64,000 bases of DNA from Acetobacterium sp. KB-1 (GTDB taxonomy: Bacteria > Bacillota > Clostridia > Eubacteriales > Eubacteriaceae). Made by a program: the position numbers and the translations under genes. Shown here in pieces: positions 18,649 through 28,025 of this stretch. The DNA lies in NCBI RefSeq assembly GCF_003260995.1, contig NZ_CP030040.1, forward strand, positions 928,578 to 992,577, read 5' to 3'. How positions within the stretch are numbered: position 1 is the first letter of the stretch; each line of letters begins with the position of its first letter. The notes below the pieces were generated by a model. The model saw nothing but the letters and a program-made list of their open reading frames with translations, was not told the origin of the DNA and searched no databases.

Positions 18649-19857
18649 TTACGCCTTCTGTTTCAAGATTTTAATGGCTTCAGGAAGAATCAGTTTCCCG
18701 TCCACTCGCTGGGTAGCCATGAATCCTACCTGTCCGGTGGTGGCATAAAGTTCATTAAGTCGTTTGAATGAACGACCCTGACGATCGGCTACCCAGTAAT
18801 AACTAAAGTCCCCGAAAGCGATAGTCTTTGCGCCAGCTGCAATGGTGGGAACATAGGACGATGTTTTAACTGGGCTATTAAGAATGGTATCCGGTGTACC
18901 GGCAGTGATTGATGGTTGCCAGATATAATTGCCATTCCCGTCTTTCAGTTTTCGAATGGCTTTGATGGTAGCATCATTTAAAATGAAGTTTGCGTTTTTT
19001 CGGTACGGGGATTTAAGCGAATAATAGAGATCCATGATCTCATCAACGGTGATGGCTGTTGCGCTGGCAGCGGTTACCCCTTCCTCTGCGCCACCTGTCG
19101 CATTAAAAATCCCGGTTGGTTTACCAAGGCCATCGCCAATAAAGAAAGCTTCTTCTTCCTTTGCCCCAATTCGTCGTGAAAACTCCTTGGCGATGTAGGA
19201 TTCCAGGTTAAAGACGGAATCATTCAGGAGTTCTTCAGACACTTTAAGCAATGTTCCCAGCTTATAAGCACTGATGGAAACCTGTCCAAAAGAATCATCA
19301 CTCTCTGGAGTTGCCCCTTCTTCTTCAATCCACGATGCGGATCCTTTTGAAGCAACAACTGGGATTTTACGATCTCCGCTGGCAGTAGTAATCACTTTGG
19401 CCAGGGTTCTGAAAATATTTTCTTCTTCCAAACCTTCCACCAGGGTCCGTTCGAATTCATCTGGAACCAGATATCCCCCTTCACTGTCACTCCCAATTTG
19501 CAATGCGTTAGAGATTTCAAAGCTCAGGCTTTTATTGCGCATGGCATTCCAGAAGGACTGTGAATACTCATCACTACCCCGTCCGGTTTTGGCTTCAGGA
19601 AGTCCTGCAGGTTTTTCGGTAATTGGGGTATTAATCGGCTTGGCAAACTCTAGATCCATGGCCTGTTGACGCTCAAGGCGGTCAATTTCTTTTCCCAGAT
19701 TTACAACATCCGTTTCCATTTTTTCATAGATTTCAATATCAGCAGCAGCTAATAAGCCGTCCTGATTTCTTTTTTCATCCAGGAATTTCTTTGCATCTTC
19801 CCAGATTTTGGCTCGATTCTCACGTAATTCTAAAATTTTATTCATGGTTTCCTCCAT
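18649..19857 (-). CDS. Major capsid protein, HK97 fold
   Basis: 402 residues. The first about 100 residues are a coiled-coil delta/scaffold region (ILELRENRAKIWEDAKKFLDEKRNQDG...LGKEIDRLERQQA) likely removed by the upstream protease; the mature part starts near SLSFEISNALQIGSDSEGGY-LVPDEFE, the standard N-arm, followed by the A- and P-domain features (AFFIGDGLGKPTGIF, IAFGDFSYYWVADRQG). The Phage_capsid family forms the icosahedral shell. Confidence 0.95.
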   Translation of the reverse strand: MEETMNKILELRENRAKIWEDAKKFLDEKRNQDGLLAAADIEIYEKMETDVVNLGKEIDRLERQQAMDLEFAKPINTPITEKPAGLPEAKTGRGSDEYSQSFWNAMRNKSLSFEISNALQIGSDSEGGYLVPDEFERTLVEGLEEENIFRTLAKVITTASGDRKIPVVASKGSASWIEEEGATPESDDSFGQVSISAYKLGTLLKVSEELLNDSVFNLESYIAKEFSRRIGAKEEEAFFIGDGLGKPTGIFNATGGAEEGVTAASATAITVDEIMDLYYSLKSPYRKNANFILNDATIKAIRKLKDGNGNYIWQPSITAGTPDTILNSPVKTSSYVPTIAAGAKTIAFGDFSYYWVADRQGRSFKRLNELYATTGQVGFMATQRVDGKLILPEAIKILKQKA

Positions 19858-20544
19858 TTATTTGATTAAATTTAGTCTTTTTTCAAAGATATCAACCGGT
19901 ATTCCTACTTCTTTTTGGGGTTTTGGTATCAACTTTTCGATCAAGGAATTGGTCACTGCCTGTCTTGAAAAGCTGTAATTCTCGACATTTTCGTATACTT
20001 CCCGTTCATCAAAGAGCATTTCATCGGCAAAGCCAAGCTCTAAGGCTTTATTGGCATTGAGCCAGGTTTCACCGTCCATTAATTTAGAGAGTTTCTCTCT
20101 GGTTTGGCCAGTTTTTAACTCATATGCATTGATGATACTTTCCTTCACTTCATCAAGCATCTGAATGGCCTTTTTCATTTCCGCACTGTCACCAATGGCC
20201 ACTGTTAAAGGGTTGTGAATCATCATCAGGCTGGTAGGTGATACTTTAACGGTTGTCCCAGCCATGGCGATCACTGATGCCGCACTGGCTGCAATCCCAT
20301 CAATTTTGACCGTCACATTGCCCTTATAATCCATCAGCATATTATAGATCTGACTGGCTGCGATGCAATCACCACCAGGACTATTGATCCAAATATCAAT
20401 ATCTCCCTGGCCAGACATTAATTCGTTTTTAAACTGCTGCGGGGTAACGTCGTCATCAAACCAGCTTTCTTCCGCGATTGCCCCATTTAAATATAGGGTT
20501 CTTTGTTCATCTTCATTTTTAATCCAGTTCCAGAATTTCTTCAT
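19858..20544 (-). CDS. ClpP-like prohead protease
   Basis: 228 residues from ATG 20544, chosen because GTGAGGAAAC precedes it; a longer frame from 20583 has no ribosome site. Shows the ClpP fold: INSPGGDCIAASQIYN, nucleophile Ser in GIAASAASVIAMAG, His in LMMIHNP, and ETWLNANKALELGFADE. It trims the capsid delta domain during head maturation. It overlaps the portal gene by 26 bases and abuts the capsid gene. Confidence 0.93.
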   Translation of the reverse strand: MKKFWNWIKNEDEQRTLYLNGAIAEESWFDDDVTPQQFKNELMSGQGDIDIWINSPGGDCIAASQIYNMLMDYKGNVTVKIDGIAASAASVIAMAGTTVKVSPTSLMMIHNPLTVAIGDSAEMKKAIQMLDEVKESIINAYELKTGQTREKLSKLMDGETWLNANKALELGFADEMLFDEREVYENVENYSFSRQAVTNSLIEKLIPKPQKEVGIPVDIFEKRLNLIK

Positions 20545-21763
20545 TTGTTTCCTCACTTTCTGTATTAGCAAAGGCACCAGCATCTTGGAGTTTTGTCATG
20601 GCACCGTTAATTAGGTATAAGTCTCCACCCAGTTCTTCTGGGATATGATTTAAGTTTTCAAGTTCCCGGATATCATTGGCAGAGAGCCAACCGTTTTGTC
20701 GGCCTGTCGCATAACCAGCCATTCGGGATTCATAGTCCCCACGTAAAAGCCCATCCACAGAAAAGCGAATAAAATATTTCTGCTTATCCGTTTCACTGAG
20801 TAGTGCTTTCTGCATGGATTGTTCCCAGCGAATCACCCAGGGATCCAGGGTGTACTTCACGAATTCAAGAGATTGCTGTTCAATATTTGAGAAACTGGAC
20901 TTCTCCAGATCTCCAATCATATGGGGTGGGATTCTAAAAATACGGGCGATTTCATTTAGTTGAAATTTCCGGGTTTCTAGAAACTGTGCCTGTTCTGGAG
21001 GAATTCCGATCGGAGTAAAGCGCATCCCCTCCTCCAGTACAGCAATCCGATGTGCATTGCCTGATCCCTGATAAACCGCATTCCAACTTTCTCGGACACG
21101 CTTAGGATCTTTAACAACTCCCGGATGTTCAAGAACGCCTCCGGGATTGGCTCCGTTGGCAAAGAAGGATGAGCCATACTCTTCAGTGGCAATAGCCATT
21201 CCAATGGCATTTTTAGCCATGGCAATCGGTGAATAACCGATGAGACCATCAAAACCAAGGCCAGGGATATGAAGCACCATTTCTTTAGCAAGCACCACTT
21301 CCCCTTTGTCACTCTGATATTTGTAGAAAAGCTCTCCATTGACAGCTCGATCGACCGTCATTTTACTTGGTAATAAGGGATACAACCCCATAACCTGTCC
21401 ACGGCCATTGCGAATGATCTGGGCATAGGCATTGCCCCATAATAAAAGATGACTCATCAGTGTTTCTCGAAACACGAAGGAAGTCATCTCTGGATTTGGT
21501 TCGTTGTATAATAATTGGTATAAGGGGTGGTTCATAGCCTTTTGTTTACCTACATCAGTGTACTCAAAAGTATGAAGCGGCAGACTGGCGATTGTTTCAG
21601 CCAGGATCCGCACGCAGGAATACACGGCTGTTGTTTGCATCGCTGTTCGTTCATTGACATTTTTTCCGGCAGTGGTTCCACCAAAGAAAAAACTGAAGGG
21701 ATTGTTATCAAGATAATTCTTTGGTTTATCTCGTGAATGGAATAGATCTCTTAATCGACTCAT
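20519..21763 (-). CDS. Portal protein (HK97 family)
   Basis: 414 residues. NVNERTAMQTTAVYSCVRILAETIASLPLH and GLIGYSPIAMAKNAIGMAIATEEYGSSFFANGANPGGVLEHPG are textbook HK97-type portal segments. The dodecameric portal is the DNA channel and docks TerL. The C-terminus overlaps the protease start. A terminator and an inserted gene (21829-22608) separate it from the large terminase. Confidence 0.95.
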   Translation of the reverse strand: MSRLRDLFHSRDKPKNYLDNNPFSFFFGGTTAGKNVNERTAMQTTAVYSCVRILAETIASLPLHTFEYTDVGKQKAMNHPLYQLLYNEPNPEMTSFVFRETLMSHLLLWGNAYAQIIRNGRGQVMGLYPLLPSKMTVDRAVNGELFYKYQSDKGEVVLAKEMVLHIPGLGFDGLIGYSPIAMAKNAIGMAIATEEYGSSFFANGANPGGVLEHPGVVKDPKRVRESWNAVYQGSGNAHRIAVLEEGMRFTPIGIPPEQAQFLETRKFQLNEIARIFRIPPHMIGDLEKSSFSNIEQQSLEFVKYTLDPWVIRWEQSMQKALLSETDKQKYFIRFSVDGLLRGDYESRMAGYATGRQNGWLSANDIRELENLNHIPEELGGDLYLINGAMTKLQDAGAFANTESEETNEEILELD

Positions 21764-21785
21764 TGTTCCTCCTTAAAATGGGCAT

Positions 21786-21810
21786 TAAAAAAGCACCTCT
21801 TGTGAGATGC
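21786..21810 (-). terminator. Terminator after the inserted gene
   Basis: Stem GCATCTC (21810-21804) / GAGGTGC (21799-21793) followed by TTTTTT on the minus strand. Almost the same hairpin occurs at 25372-25396. It lies upstream of the portal, so transcription of head genes must read through it or be protected. Confidence 0.75.
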
Positions 21811-21828
21811 ATTGAAATGATCTATCAG

Positions 21829-22608
21829 TTATTTAATTTGTTCTTTAATATCTTCATATGCAAATAATGGTATATCGTATAAATCTCCAAAATTTTCATA
21901 GATAAGTTTCGATGCTTTCAGAATGCTTTTGGTTGAATTAATTACTGGTAAATAAAAACCTATTTCTTTGGCAGTAACAACTACTCTTTTATCTGGAACA
22001 CAACAATATTCGCCAGGTATATTTAAAAAAATATTTTGACATCTTAATTCTCTCAAAATTAGCGGTACTTTTATTTTCATTCTTTTTTCACCATATCCTA
22101 GCCCTTTTATTTCACTGATATACATAATGAACGGTAAATAATTATTTTTTCGATTAGCTCCTTCCAAATTTAATATTATTTCATCCCAGTGTTCAACTAT
22201 CACTTCAATGCTTGCAAAAATATCTGATCTAAAAGACACCTTTTTTCTTGGAACAACGCCTGTACAAGATTGTATCGTTTTTTTTGCGTTTTCTTTACAG
22301 TGAGTTGTTTCATACAAAACAAGTTCTTTATCTTTCCAGATGTTTGGAATATCGAGTTTATTTGCTTTTAGATAAGTTGTAAAAAAAGCAGCATTCTCCC
22401 AATTGGTTGATCTTGACCAAAATGATGCAAGAATAAACAACAGAAAGAGATCGTTTTCCTTAGACAAATCAAGAAACATATTTTTTTCAGCGTTTATTGA
22501 AATTCTGAAATCAGATGTCCAACCTCTGTATTTATTATCTTCTGTCAAATTGATATAAGGAATATGATTCTTGTTATTAATTACGGCCTCTATTAATTTA
22601 TCCTTCAT
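21829..22608 (-). CDS. Unknown cargo protein (moron) between TerL and portal
   Basis: 259 residues, no family recognised. ATG 22608 follows TTAGGAG; a GTG lies one codon earlier. It is notably more AT-rich than its neighbours, rich in Asn, Lys and Ile, and has no signal peptide or membrane segment. Two aromatic/hydrophobic stretches (FLLFILASFWSRSTNW, LRELRCQNIFLNIPGEYCC) give it a globular look; the second faintly recalls helix-hairpin-helix glycosylases, but this is too weak to name. It has its own promoter (22651-22680) and terminator (21786-21810) and interrupts the terminase-portal pair, the signature of a lysogeny-expressed cargo gene. A phage-exclusion role is a guess. Confidence 0.7.
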   Translation of the reverse strand: MKDKLIEAVINNKNHIPYINLTEDNKYRGWTSDFRISINAEKNMFLDLSKENDLFLLFILASFWSRSTNWENAAFFTTYLKANKLDIPNIWKDKELVLYETTHCKENAKKTIQSCTGVVPRKKVSFRSDIFASIEVIVEHWDEIILNLEGANRKNNYLPFIMYISEIKGLGYGEKRMKIKVPLILRELRCQNIFLNIPGEYCCVPDKRVVVTAKEIGFYLPVINSTKSILKASKLIYENFGDLYDIPLFAYEDIKEQIK

Positions 22609-22650
22609 CACTTCTCCTAAAATTTAGAAATAGAAATTTCTTTTAATTTT

Positions 22651-22680
22651 ATCATATGCTCGTATAGTCGTAAATGTAAA
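22651..22680 (-). promoter_or_regulatory. Sigma-A-type promoter of the cargo gene
   Basis: On the minus strand TTTACA (22680-22675), an 18-base spacer and TATGAT (22656-22651) lie about 40 bases before the start codon. Five of six bases match each consensus box. Confidence 0.65.
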
Positions 22681-22731
22681 TACCGCTTATCGTGATTATT
22701 GCAGCAAAACTATCAACCGTTTTAATTAATA

Positions 22732-24333
22732 TTACAGTATTAGAATCCCTCGCTCATCATAAACACTTCCACAAGTAACTCCACCATTTCTTATTGCCCG
22801 ATCCAGTGCCATAATCGTTGCTACTGCACCATCAATTCGTTCGGTGGACTTTTCTTTATCCGGTTTGATGTTTCCAGCTGGATCAGTTCTTACAAAAATA
22901 TTATCCATCATCCACCTCAAGACTGGATGCCCCCCATGGGAAATGTTCTCCTCCAAGGTAAGTTTCATCAACTCTTTGGTTGGAGGTGACATATCTTTGA
23001 AACCCTGTCCGAAGGGAACGACTGTAAATCCTAAACCTTCTAAATTTTGCACCATCTGAACTGCACCCCAACGATCAAATGCGATTTCTCTGATGTTATA
23101 CTTGGTTCCCAATTCTTCGATAAAGTTTTCGATAAAACCGTAATGAACCACGTTTCCTTCAGTGGTCTGGATATGGCCCTGCTTTTCCCACACATCATAA
23201 GGCACATGATCCCGTCTGACTCGCTGTTCAATATTTTCTTCCGGTATCCAAAAGAAAGGCATAATGACATACTTTTCACCATCGTATTTGGGTGGAAAAA
23301 CCAAAACAAAAGCCGTGATATCAATGGAGCTGGAAAGATCTAAGCCACCATAACATTCTCGACCGATTAGTACATCCGGATCAATTTCTTCATCGCACAA
23401 ATCCCATTTTTCCATGGGCATCCACCTGACAGATTGTTTGACCCATTGATTAAGACGAAGCTGTCGAAAGAGGTTTTCTTCAGCAGGATTAGCTTTGGCA
23501 TTATCACAGGCAATCTGAATTTTCTCAATATCAACCGTAATCCCCATTGAAGGATTAGCCTTCTCCCAAACTTTTGGATCCGTCCAATCCTCATTTTCAC
23601 CAGCACCATAAATAACTGGATAAAAGGTTGGATCAATCTTTCTTCCCGCTAAAATATCTTCAGCCTTCTGATGCACTTCCCAACAAATCGAATGGCGATC
23701 TGTTCCAGCAGTGGTTATTAAAAAATACAAGGGTTGTTTTCTGGCATCCCCGGAACCATGCAGCATAACATCATAAAGATTTCGGTTTGGCTGCGCATGC
23801 AACTCATCAAATACAACACCATGCACATTTAGTCCGTGTTTTGTATACGCCTCAGCAGACAATACCTGGTAGAAACTGCCAAGTGGTTTATAAATAAGTC
23901 TCTTTTGAGAAAGAACTGGTTTGATCCGCGATTTGAGCGCCGGACACTGTTCCACCATATCAACGGCTACATCAAAAACGATGGAAGCCTGCTGTCTGTC
24001 AGAAGCACAGCCGTAAATTTCACCACCATGTTCAAAATCACCGCAAGTTAATAATAGTGCGACAGCGGCAGCAAGCTCAGATTTGCCTTGTTTTTTGGCT
24101 ATCTCGATATAAGCGGTATTAAACTGCCTGGCCTGATTGGGTTTAATCATGCCAAAGACATCCCGAATGATCTGTTCCTGCCAATCGATCAGTTCAAAGG
24201 ACTGACCATGCCATTGACCTTTGGTGTGCTTTAAGCAGTTGATAAAAGAAACCGCCAAATCAGCGCGGCTTTGATCATAAATCGATGTTGATTTTTTAAA
24301 TGGGCTTTCCTGATAGATTTCCAGTGGCCGCAT
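22732..24333 (-). CDS. Terminase large subunit
   Basis: 533 residues. ATPase domain with a Walker A-like loop AKKQGKSE (about 80-86) and Walker B GVVFDELHA (about 172-180), then a coupling motif LITTAGTDRHS. The nuclease domain begins at about 310 with GGLDLSSSIDITAF (first metal-binding Asp) and continues through IAFDRWGA and RIDGAVATIMALDRA. This motor cuts concatemers and pumps DNA into the head through the portal. Terminase_1-type, consistent with the P27-type small subunit at 28026. Confidence 0.95.
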   Translation of the reverse strand: MRPLEIYQESPFKKSTSIYDQSRADLAVSFINCLKHTKGQWHGQSFELIDWQEQIIRDVFGMIKPNQARQFNTAYIEIAKKQGKSELAAAVALLLTCGDFEHGGEIYGCASDRQQASIVFDVAVDMVEQCPALKSRIKPVLSQKRLIYKPLGSFYQVLSAEAYTKHGLNVHGVVFDELHAQPNRNLYDVMLHGSGDARKQPLYFLITTAGTDRHSICWEVHQKAEDILAGRKIDPTFYPVIYGAGENEDWTDPKVWEKANPSMGITVDIEKIQIACDNAKANPAEENLFRQLRLNQWVKQSVRWMPMEKWDLCDEEIDPDVLIGRECYGGLDLSSSIDITAFVLVFPPKYDGEKYVIMPFFWIPEENIEQRVRRDHVPYDVWEKQGHIQTTEGNVVHYGFIENFIEELGTKYNIREIAFDRWGAVQMVQNLEGLGFTVVPFGQGFKDMSPPTKELMKLTLEENISHGGHPVLRWMMDNIFVRTDPAGNIKPDKEKSTERIDGAVATIMALDRAIRNGGVTCGSVYDERGILIL

Positions 24334-24368
24334 AAAACTTAACTCCTTTCCTCAGAATAAGATTTTTA

Positions 24369-25331
24369 TCAGTTGAAATAAGCTAAAATTCCCTCCAGTA
24401 TGCCATGGGCTTCCAGTTCTGCACCGCCATTATTGAAGAAATGACAGTCAATTGGTGCGGTGGCAAACATAGCTTCTGTGATAACTGCTGGCATATTAGA
24501 ATACGTGACATCGGAATCATCCCTTTGAACGATTCCCCGATTGGATAATCCCATCTGGTTACACATTCCATTCAACACCAGCTGGGAAAGTTTTAAACCT
24601 TCTGTACTGCCGGGATAACAAATGACCAGTGTTCCGCTGGCATTGAAATCAGATGCGCCATTGTGATGAATGCTGACAAAAATATCCGCATTGTTTTGAT
24701 TGGCAATGACAGGTCGATCACTTAAAGCCATCCATCGATCATCGGTTCGGGTATAAACAACCTTGAAACCACGCTCTTGAAGGAGTTGGCCTAATCGCAA
24801 GCTGACAACCAGGTTCATATCTTTCTCCTGCAGATCACCACAGGCTCCCGGGTCTGATCCACCATGGCCAGGATTGATACACACAATTTTGCCGTTCCCA
24901 TTAGCAACTGGATTGGGATTTGATATAGGCGCGGCAGCAGGTATTTGATTTTGATACGCGATACCTTCCAATCCTAAAGCTTTAAGGGTTTCATTGCCGA
25001 CAATACAATCAACGATCAAACCTTTGTCCTTTTGAAATGCTGACATCGCAACTAATGTTTCATTTCCGATTGCACCATCAACGGCTACCGGATAACCATT
25101 TTTGTTCAGCGCTTCCTGGATCGATTTAATTTCACTCATTAGAGCAGTATCAGACTGATCGCCATAGATGCCATCCTGTGCCAGACCATGGTAGGCCTGA
25201 AGGGCCAGCACCGCCTTTTGGGTTAGACTCCCAAAGTCGCCATCAACTTCTCCGGCATCATAGGCGCAGAAGTTTAAATCCCGTTGTAATTGGGCAACTT
25301 CACTGCCCATACTTCCAATTTTTAAAAACAT
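24369..25331 (-). CDS. Endolysin: N-acetylmuramoyl-L-alanine amidase with two peptidoglycan-binding domains
   Basis: 320 residues from ATG 25331 (GAGGAAAGG upstream). Residues 1-60 and 65-125 are two PG_binding_1 repeats (LQRDLNFCAYDAGEVDGDFGSLTQKAV; IQEALNKNGYPVAVDGAIGNETLVA). The C-terminal Amidase_3 domain (about 150-318) shows zinc ligands in INPGHGG, the Glu in LQEKDMN and SIHHNG, and the catalytic Glu in ITEAMF. There is no signal peptide, so export depends on holin. Lying before the large terminase instead of next to the holin is unusual. Confidence 0.92.
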   Translation of the reverse strand: MFLKIGSMGSEVAQLQRDLNFCAYDAGEVDGDFGSLTQKAVLALQAYHGLAQDGIYGDQSDTALMSEIKSIQEALNKNGYPVAVDGAIGNETLVAMSAFQKDKGLIVDCIVGNETLKALGLEGIAYQNQIPAAAPISNPNPVANGNGKIVCINPGHGGSDPGACGDLQEKDMNLVVSLRLGQLLQERGFKVVYTRTDDRWMALSDRPVIANQNNADIFVSIHHNGASDFNASGTLVICYPGSTEGLKLSQLVLNGMCNQMGLSNRGIVQRDDSDVTYSNMPAVITEAMFATAPIDCHFFNNGGAELEAHGILEGILAYFN

Positions 25332-25371
25332 CGTTCTTTCCTTTCCTCGTTGGCCGCAAAAAATGGGCAAC

Positions 25372-25396
25372 AAAAAAGCACCTCATCATGAGCTGC
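25372..25396 (-). terminator. Terminator before the endolysin
   Basis: Stem GCAGCTCAT/ATGAGGTGC (25396-25388 and 25386-25378) with one loop base, then TTTTTTG on the minus strand. It separates the DUF6900-like gene from the endolysin. Nearly identical to the hairpin at 21786-21810. Confidence 0.7.
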
Positions 25397-25467
25397 AGTA
25401 AAAATTTTGTATTCTGTTTATAAATCTGTACGAGAAAAAGGCCCTTTATCGCCCTTTTCAAAAGCTT

Positions 25468-25662
25468 TTAATTCATTTTCTTACCGTATTCAAAGGCCTG
25501 AATCAAAACTTCTTTAAGACCCCAAACTGAAATGTCCAGGAAATCTTCATGATCGCTGTGCCTTGTTTCAAGGTCTCCTCTTTGTTCAATACTGTAAAAT
25601 GCTTCCTTGGCAATTTCCAAAAGCGCTTCGTAATCTTTCTTGCTAATTTTTTGTTCCTGCAT
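25468..25662 (-). CDS. DUF6900-like small protein
   Basis: 64 residues from ATG 25662. The pattern LLEIAKEAFYSIEQRGDLETRHSDHEDFLDISVWGLKEVLIQAFEYGKK agrees with the DUF6900 family (small acidic proteins in phages and conjugative elements; function unknown). Runs of this family are shown here in pieces: LETRHSD, DFLDISVW, EVLIQAFEYG. It ends the early part of the packaging cluster and is followed by a terminator. Confidence 0.6.
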   Translation of the reverse strand: MQEQKISKKDYEALLEIAKEAFYSIEQRGDLETRHSDHEDFLDISVWGLKEVLIQAFEYGKKMN

Positions 25663-25744
25663 GGCGTTGGCCCCTTTTTTTATTGTGTACATATTAGCTC
25701 TATGTCACACTAATAGCAAGTTATATACACAAAATAGCGTAGAA

Positions 25745-26413
25745 TCAGATGTCGTCTTTTTTAGTACCGTGTTTAAAAGCAGAACTGCCAGATAAGTTTG
25801 AAAGTAAAATCTTCCGGGTTGTTTTATACTCATCCCCAATAAAGCCAAGCCGCAGCAGGAAACAACGAAAAGCATATTTTTCATTTTCAACTGTTTTGAC
25901 GGTTGCTGAAATGCGCTTTTGATTCTTGGCCATATCACAAATGGCTGCAATAAATTGTGTGTAAGCTTTGATGGCATCGGGTTCAGCATTTGCTGAGAAC
26001 CAAGGGAATCGAAGGGTATCCGGTGTTTTTTCGAGGTGTAATGAATCGCCGCCAAGGGCTTTTTTAATCAAATGGCATTTACTAATAATCAGGTTTTCAA
26101 GGTTATGAATCGCTTCATCCGTAAATCCTTCTTTTGGAATTTCAATGATGAGTTCGTCATCTTCTTCATCCGGAGTTTCTGGAGTTTCAAAAGTAAATCC
26201 CTTTGATTGTAAGCTTTCTAGTAAACTCTCACTTGCAGACTTTTCAATACTTTCAGAAATAATTAATCCTCCCTGTTTGTCAACTTCAAAATCGCCAATA
26301 GTGTACGAGAAGCTTGGTGTTCCTAGATAGATAGGTTTTGTCTCAAGGATTTCTCCAATAGCAGCGATTAGCGCTTTACGATCACTATCGATTAACTGGA
26401 ATCTTCTGGTCAT
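25745..26413 (-). CDS. Conserved phage protein ('virulence-related' family)
   Basis: 222 residues. RFQLIDSDRKALIAAIGEIL and YLGTPSFSYTIGDFEVDKQG-L match a protein common in clostridial prophages that databases often label 'virulence-related' without evidence. An acidic linker (ETPDEEDDELIIEIP) is followed by a helical C-terminal domain. It precedes the small DUF6900-like gene and overlaps the upstream gene by four bases. Molecular role unknown; not a toxin on any visible evidence. Confidence 0.65.
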   Translation of the reverse strand: MTRRFQLIDSDRKALIAAIGEILETKPIYLGTPSFSYTIGDFEVDKQGGLIISESIEKSASESLLESLQSKGFTFETPETPDEEDDELIIEIPKEGFTDEAIHNLENLIISKCHLIKKALGGDSLHLEKTPDTLRFPWFSANAEPDAIKAYTQFIAAICDMAKNQKRISATVKTVENEKYAFRCFLLRLGFIGDEYKTTRKILLSNLSGSSAFKHGTKKDDI

Positions 26414-26616
26414 GATCGTTCACCGTTTTGAGGGGCTTTTGAAAGAATTTGAAATCTTTTTTCTTCGATGAGGTCTTGCAGTTCGTCAGGTCCGTAAATT
26501 AATACCTGGTCACTGGCTCCACTTGTTTCGGCTAAAACTAAATCTTTACCCCAGAGTCCAATAATCTGATAAGTTTTCTTTCCATCTCCAGTCATTAATA
26601 ATGTACCTTTTTTCAT
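26410..26616 (-). CDS. Small phage protein, unknown
   Basis: 68 residues from ATG 26616 (AGGAGA upstream; an ATG at 26622 overlaps the ribosome site). GTLLMTGDGKKTYQIIGLWGKDLVLAET suggests a small beta-barrel (SH3- or OB-like). The stop overlaps the next start (ATGA-type). No family recognised. Confidence 0.6.
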   Translation of the reverse strand: MKKGTLLMTGDGKKTYQIIGLWGKDLVLAETSGASDQVLIYGPDELQDLIEEKRFQILSKAPQNGERS

Positions 26617-26693
26617 GATCATTCTCCTTAGTGTAGTTTTTGTTGTGTCTATATATCACTGAAAAGGTCTATAATAGCAAGCTATATTTCACA

Positions 26694-28010
26694 TTAATCC
26701 TTATTTTTTTTGCCTTTCTGAATATCATTAACGGTTCCGTCTTGAAAAGAAAACTCTTCTGAATCTTGATTATAAAGCGCAGAGCAATCAAGGGTCTTTC
26801 CATTTCTGATGACTTTGATATCATCAGTATTCCCTTTTAGTGCTGCATATCGTTTGACAATTACCGAGGCATATTTGGGATCCATCTCCATCAAATACCC
26901 TGTTCGGTTCATCTGTTCAGCTGCGATTAGGGTTGAACCGCTTCCACCAAATAAGTCCAGCACGATTCCGTTTTCTTGGGATGAAAGTCCCATTGGATAA
27001 CCAATCAGAGGAAGCGGTTTCGTCGTCGGATGTAGTTTTGATTTTGTCGGTTTGTCAAATTCCCATACGGTTGTCTGTTTACGGTCGCCATAAAATTTGT
27101 GTTTTGATGTATCTTTGAATGCGTAAATAACTGGTTCATGGCGCATCTGAAAATCCATCCGACCAATCACCAGCGCATTTTTGACCCAGATACAGGTTGT
27201 CGAATAGTGAAAGCCAGCATTGACTGTGGCATTAAAGAAGTTAACTTTTTCGGCATCCGAGTGAAAAATATAAATCGGGGACCCATCAGCAAGATGTTGA
27301 TATGCATTTGTAAGTGCGTCTAAAAGAAATTGATAAAACTTTTCGCTGTCGGACCAGCTGTCATTCATAATTTTCATCCCGGTCCCGCCCTGGTAACTGC
27401 AGTTGTATGGTGGATCGGTAATACACAGATTTGCTTTTTTACCATCCATAAGTGTAGCTACATCCTCATACTTTGTTGAATCTCCACATAAAAGGCGGTG
27501 ACGACCCAACAACCAGACATCGCCGGGTTCTACAAAACTTTGTCCATCCAGCGCTTCATCAACATCAAAATCATCCTCCTGAATTTCTTCATCATTTTCG
27601 CTTTTGAACAAATCCGCAATTTCATCTTCCTCAAAACCGGTAAGGGATACATCGAAATCGGCCCCCTGCAAAGATTCAATTCCAATTCTTAAAAGTTCTT
27701 CATCCCAGCCAGCGTCCTGAGCAAATCGGTTGTCAGCAATGATGTAGGCTTTCTTCTGAGCTTCAGTCAGATGATCAACGCGTACGCAGGGTACTTCAGT
27801 AATACCTTCTTCCTGAGCAGCCATCACTCTGCCGTGTCCGGCAATTATCCCGTGATTGCTATCAATGATAACTGGATTAATAAATCCAAACTCCCGGAGA
27901 GAGGAACGAAGCTTATTAATTTGTTCAGTTGAATGCGTCCGAGCATTATTCACGTAAGGGACCAGTTTATTGGTTTCTACCATTTGCATTTCAGTTATTG
28001 TTTTTTTCAT
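26694..28010 (-). CDS. Phage DNA methyltransferase with ParB-like N-terminal domain
   Basis: 438 residues. Residues 1-100 are a ParB/Srx-type domain (NKLVPYVNNARTHSTEQINKL..., GIIAGHGRVMAA). The C-terminal domain is a beta-class amino-methyltransferase: catalytic DPPYNCSY (about 196) precedes the AdoMet motif LDLFGGSGSTLIAAEQ (about 350), predicting N6-adenine or N4-cytosine methylation. Such phage enzymes may protect virion DNA from host restriction or mark DNA during packaging; its place among terminase genes suits both. Confidence 0.92.
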   Translation of the reverse strand: MKKTITEMQMVETNKLVPYVNNARTHSTEQINKLRSSLREFGFINPVIIDSNHGIIAGHGRVMAAQEEGITEVPCVRVDHLTEAQKKAYIIADNRFAQDAGWDEELLRIGIESLQGADFDVSLTGFEEDEIADLFKSENDEEIQEDDFDVDEALDGQSFVEPGDVWLLGRHRLLCGDSTKYEDVATLMDGKKANLCITDPPYNCSYQGGTGMKIMNDSWSDSEKFYQFLLDALTNAYQHLADGSPIYIFHSDAEKVNFFNATVNAGFHYSTTCIWVKNALVIGRMDFQMRHEPVIYAFKDTSKHKFYGDRKQTTVWEFDKPTKSKLHPTTKPLPLIGYPMGLSSQENGIVLDLFGGSGSTLIAAEQMNRTGYLMEMDPKYASVIVKRYAALKGNTDDIKVIRNGKTLDCSALYNQDSEEFSFQDGTVNDIQKGKKNKD

Positions 28011-28025
28011 TGGATCACCACCTTT

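Noticed and set aside
25745-26413. Virulence factor
   Set aside because: The database label for this family has no visible support; it is a conserved phage gene of unknown role.
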